Positions 45,601-55,890 of a DNA stretch of 64,000 nt are shown one piece after another. A program made the position numbers and the translations under genes. The DNA is from Takakia lepidozioides (Eukaryota; Streptophyta; Takakiopsida; Takakiales; Takakiaceae), in contig CM060732.1 of the NCBI GenBank assembly GCA_030704615.1, positions 21,142,001-21,206,000 of the forward strand, written 5' to 3'. Position 1 is the first letter of the stretch. Each line of letters opens with the position of its first letter. Below the pieces are notes generated by a model. It was not told the origin of the DNA. It was given only the letters and a program-made list of their open reading frames with translations, and searched no databases.

Positions 45601-45702
45601 TCTTCTTGCATAGGCCTTTGGGCTTCGCTTACCCACTAGGTTTGCCATCCCTAGTAGTATGGTGGTATTGTTTCTCATGTTTATGTTGAGCAATGTGTGC
45701 AG

Positions 45703-46411
45703 AGTTCAGTAAAAAAAAGGAAGGGAATTGCAGGGAAGGATGCGAACGAGCATAAGTCTCTTACTCCAGCAAAGTGTGCACCAACTATTGCGCCAACTGC
45801 TGTGATGAGTGGCGCGGTTGTTCCAACTTACGAAAAACCAGCCCCGCCCACTCCACAGACTGACGTTCCAGCTCCCTTGTATCCACCAGTATCGGCTCCT
45901 CCCTCGTATCCGCTTATGTACCCGCAGTATCCTGCCATGTCAGGGTATAATCTGCATGGGCACATGCCGTATCCTCACTATCAACCTCCAAACAATGATC
46001 CTCAGTGCCAGAATTACAATTCTTTTGCTCCACCTGCAGGCGCTCCAATGCATGATCCTAGTCAAGGTGGGTATTCCATTTACCACCATTATGGAATGCA
46101 TCCCCATAGTATGTATCCTCCTCGGCCTATGTACAACCAACCTACTTCCTCCCTCTATCCTACCAGCCCTGCAAGACCACACCAGGGGCAGGTCCAGTAT
46201 GGTGGCCACCAACCTTCAGGATCCAACTACAGTGGAGTACAACAGCCGGCACCTTCGAGCTTCACTGCACCATGGCCACCTCTTTATCCAACATCTCCAG
46301 GTACACCTAATACCCTGAAAGGGAAAGGCATTCTGAAACAGACCGAGGATGCATTTGCTCCGCATCATCCTGTGGGGTGGGAGACAACAGTCCAGCCCCA
46401 ACAAGAGTGAA
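45703..46411 (+). CDS. CACTA A TNPA-like gene, exon 3 (Pro/Tyr-rich)
   Basis: The acceptor is at GTGTGCAG|AGT and the exon is in phase with exon 2. It starts KKRKGIAGK (a basic patch), then about 190 residues of Pro/Tyr/Gln/Ser-rich low complexity (SYPLMYPQYPAMSGY, MYPPRPMYNQP), like a disordered assembly or activation region. The frame stops at 46,410, while homology resumes in another frame from about 46,400. There is either an unseen splice junction or a frameshift at the join. Confidence 0.55.
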
Positions 46412-47110
46412 GGTGGTAACATGCAAGGTATTGCTGAAACCTTGCAGGATTCCAGCCTTACTCCTGGGGGGACATCAGGTGTGACTCCTATAGAACGCAA
46501 AAATGATTTAAGGAGGGAAAGAAGGGCACTTGCAAAAGATCTGAGAGACCAGGCTGCTCAGAATGTGGCTGTAGGGAGGAGGAAATTTTTCATTTCTTGT
46601 GATGAACTTGGAAAGCCTGAAGGTCCTGCTCGGAACCAGTGGATGACAGCTCTGCGAGGGCAGTGTCAACGTTTGTTGGACTGGTCATTGTATGCTCAGG
46701 ATCAACCATTACACTTAATTGAAAAGATCATGGAGATCTTGGCTTCAGATTGGGAATACGGACCTCCTGGTCTTAACATAAAGGCTATTACAAAAACAAT
46801 TTGCGGGCAGCTCAAGTACCAACGAAATAAGCTGTTCAAAAATTACTATAGTGTGGGGCTGCCCAAACCCCATCATGTGCTAGACAAGACATGGGCACAA
46901 CTAGTTGTTAGTTGGGGTTCCACTGATTTCAAGAAATTCCAGGCAAATGGTGTCAAGGCGCAGGGATGTGTGAAGAATACATCTCGATCGGGTCGCAGTG
47001 GAATCAGCGGTGTTGTAGCACGACTGGAAGTTCCCACAGCATTGACAAACTTTATGTGTTGGGTTTTTTTGGTTGGAGCTCAGAGTCTATTCCTATATGG
47101 ATGGAATTAG
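46412..47110 (+). CDS. CACTA A TNPA-like gene, Transposase_24-like domain
   Basis: The frame (open from 46,349) encodes RRKFFISCDELGKPEGPARNQWM, an amphipathic stretch, WEYGPPGLNIKAITKTICGQ and KYQRNKLFKNYY. It continues with PKPHHVLDKTWAQLVVSW and CVKNTSRSGRSGISG. This order resembles the plant En/Spm Transposase_24 type (PF03004-like; my recollection of the family pattern), an accessory DNA-binding protein of CACTA elements. The end near 47,040 drifts into unrelated codons, so an intron probably starts around there. Confidence 0.55.
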   Translation, partial: GGNMQGIAETLQDSSLTPGGTSGVTPIERKNDLRRERRALAKDLRDQAAQNVAVGRRKFFISCDELGKPEGPARNQWMTALRGQCQRLLDWSLYAQDQPLHLIEKIMEILASDWEYGPPGLNIKAITKTICGQLKYQRNKLFKNYYSVGLPKPHHVLDKTWAQLVVSWGSTDFKKFQANGVKAQGCVKNTSRSGRSGISGVVARLEVPTALTNFMCWVFLVGAQSLFLYGWN

Positions 47111-47511
47111 TACACATTGCTACTATTTGGAGGCCTTCTCAGAGTTGGGCGCCAGCAAGAAACTAAGCACTCTTATTGAGGGGGAGTCATTGACGCTATC
47201 CTAGATAATTCTTTACTGTTGGCAGTGTGCTATGCTAGTCATTACACTTGCAAGTTTGTTGCAATCACAGGAGAAGGAGACTGGACGTACACCAAGTTTG
47301 CAGGAGATCGCCGGTAGCGCCAGGAGTGACAAAGGCTACGGGTCGGGGTGTATAGGCAGTGCAGCCACAACGGTATATAAACTCAGTACCAATTCTGGTG
47401 TGAATTACATATTCGTGATTTCCATGCCATTGCTAGTTGCCGTTTGGTTCTCTTTTCTTACTAGTTCATCAGTCAGTGTAGTGAATTGTTACTTTGGAGG
47501 TGTTCTATGTG

Positions 47512-48798
47512 ATGGGGCAGGGAATTGGTTCACTAGCAGCTCGCCTCGATGCTATGGAAAACAAACAAGTGCAGATGGAAGCCAGCTCCAAGGCAGCTTT
47601 GGAAGCAGTCCAAGTCCAACTGGAGGCAGCAGCTGCATTCAACATTGCGCTCGCAGCTAAACTTGGCATGAATGTGCCAGATTCACAGCCTACAGGTCCA
47701 CCATGCACCACCTTTGCGCCACAGACAACAAATGAGACTATTTCTCATGTTATGGGCTCACCACTCAACCTGTTCAAGGCAGTTTCTTCACCGCCACCAA
47801 AGCCAAACACAATAGGCTCATTGTTTGGGCTTTCAGAAATGGAGGGGGATGATGACATGGAGGGTTGGTCTGAAGGTGAACTCAATCCATCCCCCCATAT
47901 TGTTGAGGCAACTGCAAAGTGTTCATCAGTTTTGTTGTCCCCTACACCAGTAGCACTGCCGGCATATATACTACCCTCTCAATATGCCTGTGAGGTCTCC
48001 ATGAATTTGCAGAGTGCCCCACAGAAAGGTGTGTCTTTTGTACATGATAATCATGTACAAGTTGTAGGTAATTGCCCTTCGGCAACCGAGAGGCAGAAAC
48101 ACATCCTTATACTTGACTTGAATGGATTGTTATGTGAGAGCAGACTACGAACAAGAGAATACCTAGAGCCCACTGTCACCTCCAGACCTGGGTGTCAAGA
48201 GTTTATGGACCGATGCCTTCAGATTTTTGATGTAGGTGTATGGTCTTCCATGTCATTGAGTAATGTCCTTCCAGTTGTGAAAGCTTTGTTTCGTGGGAAA
48301 CAACCAAAGATGGTGCTTCACCAAGACTATTGTGACCAGCCTGTGGGAATGGTGGACCCTTTTAATCCTTCTAAAACTGTCATGTACAAGAACTTATGTA
48401 AGTTTTGGAAGGACTACAACCATTACAATCCAACCAATACTTTGCTGGTGGACGATTCCCCACTCACTTGCTTACCCAACCTTGCAAATAATTGCATCTT
48501 CCCGTATCCATGGAAGTTGAGGGATCAGCCAAACTGCAAGAGGCTTATGAAAGAATTACTGCCTTGGTTAGAGGGTGTATCCAAGGCTGCACACATCCCT
48601 GAGTATGTGTCAGGGCACCCATACAGATATGGGCAGCCCAACTACTTGTTCAATACTGCAGCCATGGGTAGTGGATCACAACAATCTGCAAAGGCATCCG
48701 AACCAGGGCTTCCTGCTGCCAGAGTTCCAATGCTACTTCACAATGTGTGTCATTCGTGCTATTCTCATTTTTTGATCGTTGTGTCATTCAATATATAG
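47512..48798 (+). CDS. CACTA A TNPA-like gene, exon with FCP1/NIF (HAD) phosphatase-like domain
   Basis: First ATG at 47,512. A coiled-coil-like Ala/Glu/Gln-rich start (LDAMENKQVQMEASSKAALE) and a Pro/Ser-rich linker precede an FCP1-homology HAD domain at about 48,100-48,640. Its features are HILILDLNGLLCESR (motif I, DLNGL in place of DxDxT), FDVGVWSSMS (motif II region), KNLCKFWKDYNHYNPTNTLL and VDDSPLTCLPN (motif IV, DD kept). The DLNG variant occurs in plant FCP1/NIF-like proteins, so catalysis is uncertain. It lies in CACTA A between Transposase_24-like and TNP1-like parts on the same strand. It may be a fused domain of the element's gene or a captured host gene. Confidence 0.65.
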   Translation: MGQGIGSLAARLDAMENKQVQMEASSKAALEAVQVQLEAAAAFNIALAAKLGMNVPDSQPTGPPCTTFAPQTTNETISHVMGSPLNLFKAVSSPPPKPNTIGSLFGLSEMEGDDDMEGWSEGELNPSPHIVEATAKCSSVLLSPTPVALPAYILPSQYACEVSMNLQSAPQKGVSFVHDNHVQVVGNCPSATERQKHILILDLNGLLCESRLRTREYLEPTVTSRPGCQEFMDRCLQIFDVGVWSSMSLSNVLPVVKALFRGKQPKMVLHQDYCDQPVGMVDPFNPSKTVMYKNLCKFWKDYNHYNPTNTLLVDDSPLTCLPNLANNCIFPYPWKLRDQPNCKRLMKELLPWLEGVSKAAHIPEYVSGHPYRYGQPNYLFNTAAMGSGSQQSAKASEPGLPAARVPMLLHNVCHSCYSHFLIVVSFNI

Positions 48799-49202
48799 AT
48801 GGTGAAACCAGTGAAGCGTTCAATGGACAGGGAGAGTACAATATGTGCTATCAATCAGACTACAACCACAGTGGATCTAACTGAACCACAGGGTGACCAA
48901 CAAAATCCGCACAGTGTAAGTACTTCCTTTGTGCAATTTTGTTTCCTTGTCTAATGCTGGATCAATACACCCCCTATGTATCGCCACATAGCTGCAGGCC
49001 CAACAACCTACAAAGGTAGTTTTGTGACATCGTCTTACCACATCCATGTTGACCATGCATAACCTGCTACCAACTAGGTATGGCACCATTCCAGCTTTGA
49101 TCATGTCAGCATGTAGTATAGAGACAAGCAAATGCAATTCGGAATTGGAAGTACTGCAATAGGTAGGGTTGGGGTGTTTGCTGGAAGAACTTCAATGTCA
49201 TT

Positions 49203-49529
49203 TTGCAGGAGTGCCAAGCTGTCAGTCTCTGTTCTCCAAGGTTCATTTCTGATATAGGAATCTGGTTTTTGTTGCAGTTTCAGATCGGCGACAAGGTGTT
49301 ATTGTTTGATCCTTGTGCACCAAAAAGAAGGGCAGGTGTGGGATATATTGCTGGATTTCCGAAAGCAAATGTGCCAGACAACTATTACCGTATCCATGTG
49401 AAATCGGTCATGATTTCAGAGGTTGTGTTGCCGTACCCGGACTACTCTGTTACCCCTAATTATACCACATTGGGTGACACGCAGGGAAGTTCCACCTTAT
49501 GGTCTGAAAAGTTTCTTAAACATGCGTGA
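49203..49529 (+). CDS. CACTA A TNPA-like gene, terminal exon (TNP1/Transposase_23-like)
   Basis: After an AG acceptor near 49,278 the frame reads FQIGDKVLLFDPCAPKRRAG, VGYIAGFPKANVP and YYRIHVKSVMI. It then reads VVLPYPDYSVTP, NYTTLGDTQGSSTLW and a stop. The V-x-L...A-x-G-I...V-x-V...LP-P...TLGDAxGSxxxW pattern is the C-terminal domain of plant TNP1/En/Spm proteins (PF03017-like; from memory). This supports the plus-strand exons 41,055-49,529 being the accessory gene of CACTA A. Confidence 0.6.
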   Translation: MQECQAVSLCSPRFISDIGIWFLLQFQIGDKVLLFDPCAPKRRAGVGYIAGFPKANVPDNYYRIHVKSVMISEVVLPYPDYSVTPNYTTLGDTQGSSTLWSEKFLKHA

Positions 49530-49937
49530 TATTGAAGGTGCTACTAGTTTAGTTTAGTTTTCATTATGGATTGAGGGTTGCTGAGACAGGTGAACAAAAC
49601 AGCTCTTCTCACATGAACAGTATTTTTTGAATTGATGCTCTTGCTATTCTCATGTATGATCACAAGATCCCCTTGTTCAAGGGCAACTTCATTTTCCCAC
49701 ATCAAGCCAAATTTTTCTTGTGTAGACATGAATGTGGTATTTTGCTGGTTGTTTGCTATATTTAATATTAATAACATTACTATTGGTCAATGTGGTTAAT
49801 AATACAATTATTATCCATGTTTTAAATAAGCTTTTGTTTAAATGAAACAAAACAAATAAAAATTCTAAAATAATAATATATTACATATTAAAGTCAAGCA
49901 GCCAATGGCTTTTGGGGTGCTATCCCATTTATTATAA

Positions 49938-49969
<32 letters not shown>

Positions 49970-50486
49970 TGACTATTTATTTTGGCATTTGTCAACAAAT
50001 AATAATTGTTTACTTTTCGTCCAATAGGAACAAAACAATGGATATGACAGTATTCACACTAGTGTCATTGCGATCACACCACGACTTGAACCTGGTGTTA
50101 AATCTGTGTGAGAGAATCCGTAAGAAGAGCCCTTAATATCTATTATTTATTTAATAATTCTGATGGACTCTATTGCGTGACATTCCCTTTGATATACATG
50201 TGGCAGACATGGTGGCAATGAGGTGTAATAAGTACCGTAGAAAGACCATTAAGATTACTTAGTCAAAATAGTAGTTGAACTAACCAGTCAAAACGGCCGT
50301 CAAAATATCCGTCAAAAGAGCCACCTAAACCTACTGCCACATCAGGTGCAAGTTTGGTGTGAGATGGTTTTTTTCACAGGACCAAGAAAATTCACATGTG
50401 GTGCAAAGGACTAGGTTAACCTAACACCAAGGGGGGGGTGTGAACTTGGGCTCTTTTCACACCAAAATGTGTGAGAAGAGCCGTTA
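49530..50486. other. CACTA A right subterminal region, AT-rich
   Basis: It includes an (AAT)n microsatellite (49,938-49,970) and, from 50,240, short repeats such as GTCAAAA and GGTGTGA / TTCACAC related to the left subterminal motifs. No gene is seen. Confidence 0.6.
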
Positions 50487-50510
50487 AAAAAACCGGTTTC
50501 TGTATTAGTG
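50487..50510 (-). repeat. Right TIR of CACTA element A
   Basis: Inverted copy of the left TIR with one mismatch, followed by target duplication TGA at 50,511-50,513. Confidence 0.9.
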
Positions 50511-51540
50511 TGACCACGCTATTGGGCAGTCCCTTGTACCTGTTGGCTGGCAGCTACACCTCGTGCAGGCATGTCCTTGCCAAATCCAATTGTAACAACT
50601 CGCTCCTCCACCATGTTGAGCTCAATCCGCTCAGCCAGCAGAAACACATCCGCTAATGTGGGTTGGACCGCTTGTAACAGGGTTGCATCCCGCACCCTTC
50701 TCTTGAGCTCCTTGTCCAAAATTCCATACCAGAACTGGACTGCCTGAGATTCAGTAACCCCTTGGGTCACACTTATCAAGCGCCTCATACGAGTGTAGGC
50801 CTCTCGCAAGCTCTCACTGGATTTGCGCTGGAAGTCTTGCAAACTTCGCAGCTTCTCTGTCCGTACACCTTGGTAGTTCCTCCGCAACTCCTGGAAGAAC
50901 TCCACCACCGGGTTGAATCTAGGCACATGTGTTGTAATTGTGGCAGGAGGAGTAGTAGCACCTTTTGAACTGGTACCACCTGCAGAAGTGCCGACACTAC
51001 TTGTTCCACTACTAGTGCTTGTAGTTGGAGATGTTTGTGTAGCTGCTGGTGTCACCGCTGTCCTTGTGCCTCTAGTGATTGAGACATAGTTAGGTGACCA
51101 ATACTCTCGCCACTCCTCAATCTCCACCGCATGTCCCCGCCTAAATTCATGGTAATCATCCATGGGCGGCCCCTCAAGGTGCTGGAATAGCCCCTTCCAC
51201 GCCATAAAGGGCGTAAACAGTTGTGGATTGCGCATTTGCTGCAAATCACACCAACTGTCAAACTCTTGTATAAAGTCATCAAGCTCGATGGTGCCCACAG
51301 CTCCAGAGTACCTACGTGGCCCCTTGGTAGCTCCATACATCTCCTCCATCGTGTCCCACAACAATGGCACGGAAATGACTTGCACCCTCGGCGAGAATCC
51401 TCTTGACTCCGAGTCTGAACCTTCCTCAGAAGACACTGAAGGTGAAAGTGGCCTAAACCGCACACCTTGTCTTGTGTACCCACTAGTATTGCTGGTGCTT
51501 GTACCGGCACTCCCCTCAGCAGCTGGTGGCACCTCCGTGA
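50511..51540 (-). mobile_element. Gypsy-1 gag
   Basis: The minus-strand frame (51,532-50,519) encodes gag. A Ser/Thr-rich N-terminus leads into LLWDTMEEMYGATKGPRRYS, FIQEFDSWCDLQQMRNPQLF and FMAWKGLFQHLEGPP. After a Ser/Thr linker come FNPVVEFFQELRRNYQG, LREAYTRMRRLISVTQGVTE, FWYGILDKELKRRVRDATL and ERIELNMVEERVV, a Retrotrans_gag-type capsid. There is no ATG at the frame start. The frame stops 8 bp before the target duplication TGA; the pol frame is offset by one, by lesion or by programmed shift. CACTA A lies immediately beyond. Confidence 0.88.
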
Positions 51541-52330
51541 TGAAAACTCACAATCCAACCAGTTGTCAACCTGTCTCTAATCCCCACTTTCTACAAGGTA
51601 ACCGGGTAAAGAACCTGTTGCGGCTACTGGTTCAAGCAGGAATAATAGGTTTCTAACGTAGACCTGTACCTGCACCTACATCCACCGCAAAGCACTCCTA
51701 TGGTCTGCTGGTCATCAACCCAGCCTCACCATAGAAGAAACACTGGTGGTCTTGCTGGTCATCACTCCAGCCTCACCACCGACAACATACTCTAGGATTG
51801 GCCGGTGATCACCCAACCTCCTATGAAAACAAGCGCCCACACAAAGCTAACATGGCGCACAGTCAAGCATGCAGATGTGGAGGAGATCCAAACACAAGAA
51901 AATCAAGACAGCAACTCCCCCACACCAAAAACACTCCACAGTGTCGCTCCTGCAATGACACCCCAGCCCAAACCCGCACTGACTCTTGCCTACACCTACG
52001 GAAAGGTTTTGGCCTACAGAGAGGGTGAAAGACTATGGAGAAGAGAAACTAAAGCAATTCCTAACCCCAGAATGCTCTCATCCCACCACTCTCCCTCCTG
52101 TCTCTATCCACTCGCTTGTATGGCCGTGGCAAGTATCCTTCAATATCCCTCAATCAATCCTTCAAGAGCTCTTCAACATTGTCCACCAAAGCTCCTCGAA
52201 GGGTCCTCCAAGGACCCCAAAGATCCTCCAAACACTCCTCCAAGGACCCCAAAGATCCTCCAAATACTCCTCCAAGGGCCCTCAAATATCTTCCAAACAA
52301 TCCTCCAAAGGCCCTTAAATTTCACTAAGT
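51541..52330 (-). other. Gypsy-1 leader / 5' non-coding region
   Basis: Homologous to 54,199-54,840 upstream of the other gag copy (shared ACCGGGTARAGAACCTGTTGCGGC, GCATGCAG-TATGG/TGTGG-AGGA-GATCCAAACACAAGAAA). This is the gag leader, possibly with part of an LTR. I could not define LTR ends or a primer-binding site. Confidence 0.6.
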
Positions 52331-52339
52331 CCTTTCACT

Positions 52340-52740
52340 GTTGATACCTTAACAGAGGTATAGTCTGAGGTTGCTAGGGTCCCTTATGTTGATGATACCT
52401 TTACAGAGGTATAGTCTGAAAATAAGGGTTCTGTTTGGTATACTAACAGAGGTATAGTCTGAGCTGATTAGGGTCCACATATGGTGATACCTCAACAGAG
52501 GTATAGTAAAAGGGACAAGCTCCTGTTTGGTATACTAACAGAGGTATAGTCTGAGCTGATTAGGATTCACATATGGTGATACCTCAATAGAGGTATAGTA
52601 AAATGGACAAGCTCATGTTTGGTATACTAACAGAGGTATAGTCTCACATTAGGGTTCACATATGGTGATACCTCAACAGAGGTATAGTCAAAGGGACAAG
52701 CTCCTGTTTGGTATACTAACAGAGGTATAGTCTGAGCATA
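52340..52740. repeat. Tandem repeat with ATACCTC-ACAGAGGTAT palindromes
   Basis: About four units of about 93 bp: GGTATACTAACAGAGGTATAGTCTGAG..., TATGGTGATACCTCAACAGAGGTATAGT. Each half can fold as a small hairpin (ATACCTC/GAGGTAT). Confidence 0.85.
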
Positions 52741-53250
52741 CACTACTAGGGTTTGTAATGAAGAGCTAGAATGCAAGTCCTTGACTTCTATGCTTCTACT
52801 CAAGCAAAAATATGGTCTCTAGGTGGTCATAAGAGGCATCTTCTTGCTCTCTTCCACCCCAATGTGCAACCAAGAGTGGTCCAACTCAACTTGCAAGTCA
52901 TTGTCCACCAAATCAATCCCCCTTCTAGTCCTTGGGATTTGATTGCAAACTACCATATCTCCATTGCCGAGCAATCATGCATTTGTCTCCTCATCACTTG
53001 ACAATTGCTCCAAATCAATTCAAATTATCTCAATGTGTAGGAGCAATCTTGTCACTTACAATAATGCTCCCAAGCAATCCGCCTTGGATCCCACTCTGAC
53101 GCCATATGCCTCATTTGGGGTCTTGCACCAATCCATCATCCATGTGCTCCCCGTGGTCATTTGAATGCATGTTTCATGACCTCTTGGCCTATGTGTTGCT
53201 CTCCTTCATCATAACATGAATCAATACCTCTCCACTTCACACACAAATGG
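52741..53250. other. No recognisable gene
   Basis: Non-coding sequence between gypsy-1 leader repeats and the displaced gag piece. It may include CACTA C interior or an old LTR. I cannot place the boundary. Confidence 0.4.
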
Positions 53251-53608
53251 ATCTCAAAGGCCTTCACCAGCCACTACCGCACCAGCACTAGTGCCCGTGC
53301 CTGCCTTCAACCCTGTTGTGGAGTTCTTCCAAGAGTTGAGAGGGAACTACCAAGGGGTGAGGATAGAGAAGTTGCGGAGCTTGCAAGAGTTCCAACGGAA
53401 GCCGACCGAGAGCTTGAGGGAGGCTTTCACTCGCATGAGGCGCTTGATAAATATAACCCAAGGGGTTACGGAAGCTCAAGCAGTCCAATTCTGGTATGGG
53501 ATATTGGACAAGGAGCTGAGGAGAAGGGTGCGGGATGCAACTCTCCTACAAGCGGCCCAACCCACCTTAGCAAATGTGTTTTTGCTGACAGAGCGGATAG
53601 AGCGGGTG
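53250..53608 (+). pseudogene. Gypsy gag middle segment, plus strand
   Basis: It reads FNPVVEFFQELRGNYQG, LREAFTRMRRLINITQGVTE, FWYGILDKELRRRVRDATL and FLLTERIER, then meets the inverted N-terminal gag segment. It starts where the N-terminal piece (53,611-54,198, minus) ends and ends where the C-terminal piece (59,466, plus) begins. The three pieces therefore partition one gag. Confidence 0.85.
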
Positions 53609-53610
53609 GA

Positions 53611-54198
53611 CGTCGTAGCTACTGTACCACCAGTCCCACTAGTCCCACTGCTACTTGCTGAAGCTGTCGGTGCAGCTGCAGGTGTAGCCACGGCCCTCGT
53701 GGCTCTAGTGCCCCTAGTGATGGAGACATAGTCGGGTGACCAGTACATCCTCCACTCCTCGATCTCAACCTCATGCCCCCGCCTGAACTCATGGTAATCA
53801 TCCATAGGTGGCCCCTCAAGGTGCTGAAACGGCCCCTTCCATGCCATGAAATGCATAAATAGTTGTGGATTGCGCATTTGCTGCAAATCACACCAACTAT
53901 CAAACTCTTGGATAAAATCATCTAACTCGATGGTGCCCACCGCCCCAGAGTACCTTCGTGGCCCCTTGGTAGCTCCATACATCTCCTCCATTGTGTCCCA
54001 CAACAATGGCAAAGAAACAACTTGCACCGCCGGTATGAGTCCTCCTGATTCACAATCCGAATCAGAACCTTCCGTAGAAGACACAGGAGGTGAAGGTGGC
54101 CTAAACCGCACACCTCGTCTCGTGTACCCACTAGTATCGCTAGTACTCGAACCGGCACTGTCCCCAGCAACTAGTGGCACCTCCGTGTTGACACTCAA
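53611..54198 (-). pseudogene. Gypsy gag N-terminal segment, minus strand
   Basis: The minus strand reads LLWDTMEEMYGATKGPRRYS, FIQEFDSWCDLQQMRNPQLF and YWSPDYVSITRGTRA, then breaks at GTGGTVATTST, head-to-head with the plus-strand middle segment. It is close to gypsy-1 gag (51,532-50,960). Confidence 0.88.
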
Positions 54199-54880
54199 CC
54201 GGTCATGAACATGTCCCTAACCCCCTCTCCACAAGGTAACCGGGTAGAGAACCTGTTGCGGCTTATGGTTTGGAATACTAAGTTCCTAACATAGCCTACA
54301 CATGTACCTGCATCCACCGTAAGCACTCCTATGGTTGGCTGGTCATCACCTCCAACCTCACCACAAGAGAAACAATGATGGTCTGGCTGGTGATCACCCC
54401 AGCCTCACCATCGACAGCATGCTCTAGGACTGGCCGGTGATCAAATCCGGACCAATCACCTATAAAAACAAGCGCCCACACAAAACTAGCATGGCGCACA
54501 GTCAAGCATGCAGGTATGGAGGGGATCCAAACACAAGAAATCAGAACGACAACTCCCCCACACCAAAAACAACTCCACGGTGTTGCTCCTGTAAGGACAC
54601 CTCAGCCCAAACCCGGACTGACTCTTGCCTCCACCTACGGAAAGGTCTCGGCCTAATGAGAGGGTGGAAACTACGAGGAAGAGAAGCTAAGGCAATGCCT
54701 AACCCCAGCATGCCCTCATCCCAACACTCTTCCTCTCCTCTCTTCCCTCACTTGCATGACCATGGGAATATCATGAAGATACTCCTCAAACCGCCCTCCA
54801 CGAGCTTCAAAATTCGGCCTTCAAGACCACATGCCAGTCCTTAGGTAGTCCACCAGTGCTTCCACGAGTTAGCACAGGCC
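54199..54880 (-). other. Gypsy-2 leader / 5' non-coding region (inverted segment)
   Basis: Homologous to 51,541-52,140. It precedes gag on the minus strand. No LTR boundary or primer-binding site could be fixed. Confidence 0.55.
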
Positions 54881-55890
54881 GTCCTTAGGTCAACACGGGC
54901 AACCACAGACCAGCACAGGCCCACATAGCTCACTGGTCACAGCCGTCACAGCCCCACACAGGCCACAGCCTATCACAGCCCTACACAGGTCACAGGGCCA
55001 CAGCCCCAAAGGCCACAGCCTATCACAGCCCCTCACAGCCCCATAGGCCACAGGGCACAGTCTGTCACAGCCCGCCACAGCCTGTCCCAGCCCCTCACAG
55101 CCCGTCACAGCCCCACAGGCCACAGGGCACAGCCTGTCACAGCCCCTCACAGCCCGTCACAGCCCCACAGGCAACTGGGCACAGCCTGTCACAGCCCGTC
55201 ACAGCCCCACAGGCCACAGGGCACAGCCTGTCACAGCCCCTCACATCCCCACAGGCGACTGGGCGCAGCCTGTCACAGCCCGCCACAGCCCCTCACAGCC
55301 CCTCACAGCTCGCCACAGCATATCACAGCCCGTCACAGCCCCACAGGCCACAGGGCACAGCCTGTCACAGCCCCTTATAGCCCATCACAGCCCCACAGGC
55401 CACAGGGCACAGCCTATCACAGCCCCTTATAGCCCGTCACAGCCCCACAGGCCACGGGGCACAGCCTGTCACAGCCCCTCACAGCCCCTCACAGCCCATC
55501 ACAGCCCCACAGGCCACTGGGCATAGCCTGTCACAGCCCTTCACAGCCCCACAGGCCACAGGGCATAGCCTATCACAGCCCGCCACAGCCTGTCCCAGCC
55601 CCTCACAGCCCGTCACAGCCCCACAGGCCACATGCCACAGCCTGTCACAGCCCGTCACAGCCCCACAGGCCACAGGGCAGAGCCTGCCACAGCCCGTCAC
55701 AGCCCATCACAGCCCCATAGGCAACTGGGCACAGCCTGTCACAGCCCCTCACAGCCCCTCACAACTCGCCACAGCCTGTCACAGCCCGTCACAGCCCCAC
55801 AGGCCACATGGCACAGCCTGTCACAGCCCCTTATAGCCTGTCACAGCCCCATAGGCCACGGGGCACAGCCTGTCACAGCTCGCCACAGCC
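54880..55890. repeat. CACAGCC-rich tandem array
   Basis: About 1 kb of short units (CACAGCCTGT, CACAGCCCGT, CACAGCCCCACAGGC, CACAGGGCA) in higher-order blocks of about 60-110 bp. Strong C/A versus G/T strand asymmetry. Open frames here are artefacts. Confidence 0.9.

Larger units (their letters stand above)
21745..50510. mobile_element. CACTA (En/Spm) transposon A, 28.8 kb, inserted in gypsy-1
   Basis: The left terminus CACTACTACAGAAACCGGTTTTT (21,745) and the right terminus, read inward on the minus strand from 50,510 as CACTAATACAGAAACCGGTTTTT, form a 24-bp inverted repeat with one mismatch. The flanking 3-bp duplication is TGA (21,742-21,744 and 50,511-50,513). Removing the element joins the two halves of gypsy-1. 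Inside are a minus-strand TNP2-type transposase gene (41,024 to 26,226, split by element B), a divergent plus-strand TNPA-like gene (41,055-49,529), LINE insertions in that gene's intron, a PPR-derived satellite (23,012-25,500) and PPR fragments. The transposase is broken, so the copy is not autonomous now. Confidence 0.93.

Noticed and set aside
50519-50521. TAG at the end of gypsy-1 gag as a second readthrough site
   Set aside because: The following frame does not continue into pol (offset by one), and gypsy-2 has no matching stop, so it is better explained as a frameshift at the gag-pol border.
52340-52740. Hammerhead-ribozyme (retrozyme) repeats
   Set aside because: No CTGANGA...GAAA core was found in the unit.
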